Part shown: one piece after another, positions 61,083 through 64,000 of the stretch
Position numbering within the stretch: position 1 is the stretch's first letter
Layout of the letters: every line of letters starts with the position of its first letter
NCBI RefSeq assembly: GCF_001753245.1
Contig: NZ_CP017415.1
Location: 3,342,040 to 3,406,039 of the forward strand
Length of the DNA: 64,000 nucleotides
Direction of reading: 5' to 3'
Source of the DNA: Acidihalobacter yilgarnensis
GTDB taxonomy: Bacteria > Pseudomonadota > Gammaproteobacteria > DSM-5130 > Acidihalobacteraceae
Made by a program: the position numbers and the translations under genes
Notes under the pieces: model-generated
Database searches by the model: none
Told to the model about the DNA's origin: nothing
Seen by the model: the letters and a program-made list of their open reading frames with translations, nothing else

Positions 61083-63473
61083 ATGGGTCTGCGCAGTCGG
61101 CTCCTGGCACTGATCGCACTGGCCTTGCTACCGGCCTTTGGGCTGATGTATTTCATCAGCCATATCGAACATGACGCCGTACGCGCAGAGGCTGAGCGAT
61201 ACGCACTGACCCTGACCCAAAAAGAGGCCGTCAACCAACTCAAGACCATCTATGAAGCGCGTACTGCCCTATCGATACTTGCGAGAATTCCGGAAATCGC
61301 GCAATCAGCCGACGTTTGTACGGGATTTTTGCGGCGCTACATCGACCAAGCACCACACTTGGCAAACATCGGCATCATCCAATCCGACGGTCATCTGTTA
61401 TGTAGCAGCGTTCCCTTATATGGCCACGATCCCGACATATCCACACTCCCCTATTTCAGGCAGCGCGTACCCAGACCACGCTTTATCCTGAGCGACCGCA
61501 TCATCGCGCCCTTGAACGGACGCCGGACGCTGGTCGCCACCTATCCTGTGCTGGACACCCAAGGCACGGCACGACGAATCCTCTTTGCCACCTTACCACT
61601 CGACTGGTTTTCAACCGCCGCATCCCACGCCCAATTACCAACCGGTGCATTTTTCAGCCTGCTCGACGCCAATGGCCATGTTCTCGCGCACTACCCGGAC
61701 TCAACCCGACTCATCCCGCACGAGCAAATACTCCTACACAATATTCAACCCCATACACGGACGGCCACCCCCTGGGCTGGGCGCACGCAAATCGACGGTC
61801 ATGAGTGGGCGGTTACCGTGACCGGGTTAAATACACACGCGCTAGGGCATGGCTTGCACGTCATCGTCGCAATTCCGATGACCTCGCCATTGCAGGATGC
61901 CGACAGCAGGCTGTACTGGAATTTCGGAGTGCTATCGACATTCGCGCTGATCACGCTGATCCTAGCCTGGTACGGTGGCAACCTGCTCATCCTGCGCCCC
62001 ATTCAGCGGCTGGCAAAGGCGGCCGACATGATCGCGTCCGGTCGTTATTCCGTACGCACACACATCCTCGCAGGACCCCGCGAAATAACCGCATTGGGCG
62101 ACGCCTTCGACAACATGGCCGGTGCGCTGGAAGAACGCATGCGCCAGGATGAAATTCAGAAACAACGCATCACAAGACTCAATCGAATCTATCACATACT
62201 CAGCGCCATCAATGGCGCCATCATCCGAATACGGGACCGCGATCAGCTCCTCAACGAAGCCTGCCGTATCGTGGTCGAACTCGGGCACCTGCAATTTGCC
62301 TGGATTGGCCTGATCGAGCCAGACCGCGATGCCTTACGTATCGCGGCACTGGCCGGTAATGCGGAAGCATTCGTACGTACCATTCGCGTCACGCTCGACC
62401 CCGGACAGCCCGAAGGCCAAGGTCTGGTGGGGGAGGCCATACGTGCCGGCGAGTGTAAATTCTCGAATCAGGTCAGCGAGGATCCCCGTCTGAACAAATG
62501 GCGCGAGGGTCTGGACGATGCCGGCATTCAGTCCGCAGCCGCCTTCCCGCTCAAGGTGCACGGCCTTACGGTCGGCGCACTCGCGCTATATACCAGCGAA
62601 CCCGATTTTTTCGATGAACAAGAGCTAACTTTGCTCAACGAGTTGGCGGCGGATACTGCGCTCGGTTTGGAACATATCGAAAAAGACCAGCAGATCAGCT
62701 TTTTGGCAAACCGGGACACGCTCACGCGTCTACCCAATCGCAATTTATTTGAAGATCGCCTACGTCAGGAATTGCGACGCTTCCATCACAATACCGTTCA
62801 AATGGCCGTTTTAGCCATCAGCGTCGTCAATTACCCACGAATCAACGACAGCAAAGGTCGGGCGATTGGCGATCAGGTGCTGCTCGCCGTGGCGGCACGC
62901 CTTGAGGCACTCGATCTGAGCGATGAATCGCAGGGCCTGCTTAAGGATCGCGTCGCCCGGCTCGGCAATCATGATTTTTGCCTGATCGTGGGCGACGCAG
63001 CCGACCCTGCTTACATCGAAGCCTTATCGGAGAAAATTCATGCGACGCTCGCCGAATCGGTCAAAACCGAACGCGAGGCAGTCGATCTTGACGTTCGGAT
63101 CGGGGCAGCCCTTTATCCGCGCGATGCCCGTCAGGTCGACGATCTTATCCACCATGCGCTGTTTGCGACACACATCCAAACTGCCGTCAGCCCGCACTCA
63201 CGCATTGCCTTCTATTCGGCCCAGGAAGATACGGCCGCGCAAAATCGTGATGCCCTCGAAGCTGGTTTACGGACAGCCGTCGAACGGCAAGAATTTTATC
63301 TGGAATATCAACCCAGAGTTAATGCCAAAACAGGCACCATTTCCAGCGCGGAAGCCCTCATCCAGAAGTGGACCCGGGAAATTGGACAGCCCGCTAAGTG
63401 CTCTCTCGGGTTATGCCGCCAGTCTGGCGGCGGATTCGTAGTACACGCTGTCGGGGGTGCGCCGGTCCAGTGA
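61083..63473 (+). pseudogene. Sensor with degenerate GGDEF and EAL domains, truncated by an IS element
   Basis: An N-terminal membrane helix (about 5-25), a Cache-type periplasmic domain (about 30-270), a second helix, HAMP, GAF (about 365-520) and GGDEF (about 545-695) are followed by only the first 30 residues of an EAL domain (EFYLEYQPRVNAKTGTISSAEALI). The GGDEF motif is replaced by LGNHDF, so cyclase activity was probably already lost. From about 63364 the frame reads into the IS end and stops at 63473, removing the catalytic EAL residues. It was probably a c-di-GMP phosphodiesterase or receptor before the insertion. Confidence 0.85.
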
Positions 63474-64000
63474 CTGGTGCCGCCTCTCAGCGTTGTAGAA
63501 GGCCAGGTATCGCCCCAGTGACCTTCGTGCATCGGCGATATTGTCGTAGGCCTTCAGATACACCTCCTCATATTTCACGCTGCGCCACAGGCGCTCGACG
63601 AACACGTTATCGACCCACCGACCCTTGCCATCCATGCTGATGCGGATGCCATGGTGCTTGAGAACGCCGGTGAACGCCTCGCTCGTGAACTGACTCCCCT
63701 GGTCGGTATTGAAGATCTCCGGGGCGCCGTAGGCCTCGATCGCCTCCTCAAGCGCATCGACGCAGAAGCTCACATCGAGCGTGTTCGATACGCGCCAGGA
63801 GAGCACCTTGCGCGAGTGCCAGTCCATGATGGCCACCAGATACACAAAGCCCCGCGCCATCGGGATGTAGGTCACGTCGGTCGCCCAGACCTGGTTCGGG
63901 CGGTCGATAACCCGATCCCGCAGCAGGTACGGATAGACCTTGTGCGCCTGATTGGCCAAGCTGAGGTTGCGCTTCGGGTACTGTGCCCTCAGGTCCATCG
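63365..64000. mobile_element. IS3-family insertion sequence, one end only
   Basis: The element enters near 63365, inside the EAL coding region. The end contains AGTGGACCCGGGAAATTGGACAG followed by CCCGCTAAGTG, resembling IS3-subgroup terminal repeats. Only the 3' half of the transposase frame is in the window and the other end is beyond position 64000, so the exact boundary and target duplication cannot be set. Confidence 0.85.
63411..64000 (-). CDS. IS3-family transposase (orfB/integrase core), 5' end outside window
   Basis: About 195 residues of an rve-type DDE transposase are visible: first Asp in VWATDVTYIPM, second in IFNTDQGSQFTS, Glu in VERLWRSVKYEE. The HKVYPYLLRDRVIDRPNQVWATDVTYI segment is typical of the IS3 subgroup. 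Translation would normally include orfA by frameshift; orfA is outside the window. The frame is open through the window edge. Confidence 0.93.
   Translation of the reverse strand, partial: MDLRAQYPKRNLSLANQAHKVYPYLLRDRVIDRPNQVWATDVTYIPMARGFVYLVAIMDWHSRKVLSWRVSNTLDVSFCVDALEEAIEAYGAPEIFNTDQGSQFTSEAFTGVLKHHGIRISMDGKGRWVDNVFVERLWRSVKYEEVYLKAYDNIADARRSLGRYLAFYNAERRHQSLDRRTPDSVYYESAARLAA

Overview
The window looks like the chromosome of a GC-rich gammaproteobacterium. Housekeeping blocks in a gammaproteobacterial order support this: glyQS-gmhB-plsC, glnA-ntrBC, rhodanese-grxC-secB-gpsA, envC-ctpA-deacetylase and coaD-ferredoxin. A TauE-type exporter, a TusA/PP-loop pair, a DsrE protein, a persulfide-sensor-like ArsR and a Cyc2-like cytochrome-porin suggest a sulfur- or iron-using relative of the Chromatiales/Ectothiorhodospiraceae, perhaps near Acidihalobacter. 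The genus is inference only. No rRNA, tRNA or CRISPR was seen.

Layout. 1-5.5 kb: a FIST protein cut by the window edge, an aldo-keto reductase, a frameshifted TatD nuclease, tcdA, and a TauE/TIGR02186 pair. 5.5-10.4 kb (minus strand): glyQ, glyS, gmhB, plsC and an MBL-like unknown. 10.5-13.7 kb: an unknown gene, a PP-loop tRNA-thiolase-like protein with TusA, and a zinc-type CDF transporter. 13.7-18.7 kb: the nitrogen regulon glnA-(DUF4124)-ntrB-ntrC with a sigma-54 promoter, two NtrC boxes and a terminator-like hairpin before ntrB. 18.8-27.5 kb: pyrD (class 1B), trmL, gpsA, secB, grxC, rhodanese, ArsR, envC, ctpA, deacetylase, coaD and ferredoxin.

27.6-42 kb holds a split aryl-polyene (xanthomonadin-like) pigment locus. 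On the minus strand a flavin halogenase with the WxWxIP signature is coupled to a chorismatase, which would make a hydroxybenzoate starter. On the plus strand an eleven-gene operon, almost entirely coupled by start/stop overlaps, encodes ACP, membrane protein, acyl-AMP ligase, two hotdog proteins, acyltransferase, LolA-like carrier, MMPL exporter, ketosynthase, chain-length factor and glycosyltransferase. No ketoreductase is present. mutM, an OmpV-type protein and a lipoprotein lie between the halves.

42-51 kb: a DsrE protein diverging from a Cyc2-like haem-porin with two FNR-like boxes between them, an HD-GYP phosphodiesterase, and a complete branched-chain-type ABC importer (SBP-livHMGF). 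50.5-64 kb: a class-I glutamine amidotransferase, a diguanylate cyclase, an SDR, an EamA transporter, a CpxRA-like pair whose kinase is frameshifted, a perfect CpxR box facing a 35-residue Cys-containing miniprotein with its own terminator, an orphan substrate-binding protein, a tiny PCP_red-domain protein, a GNAT enzyme, a gamma-glutamylcyclotransferase-like protein, and a GGDEF/EAL sensor interrupted by an IS3-family element that runs off the window.
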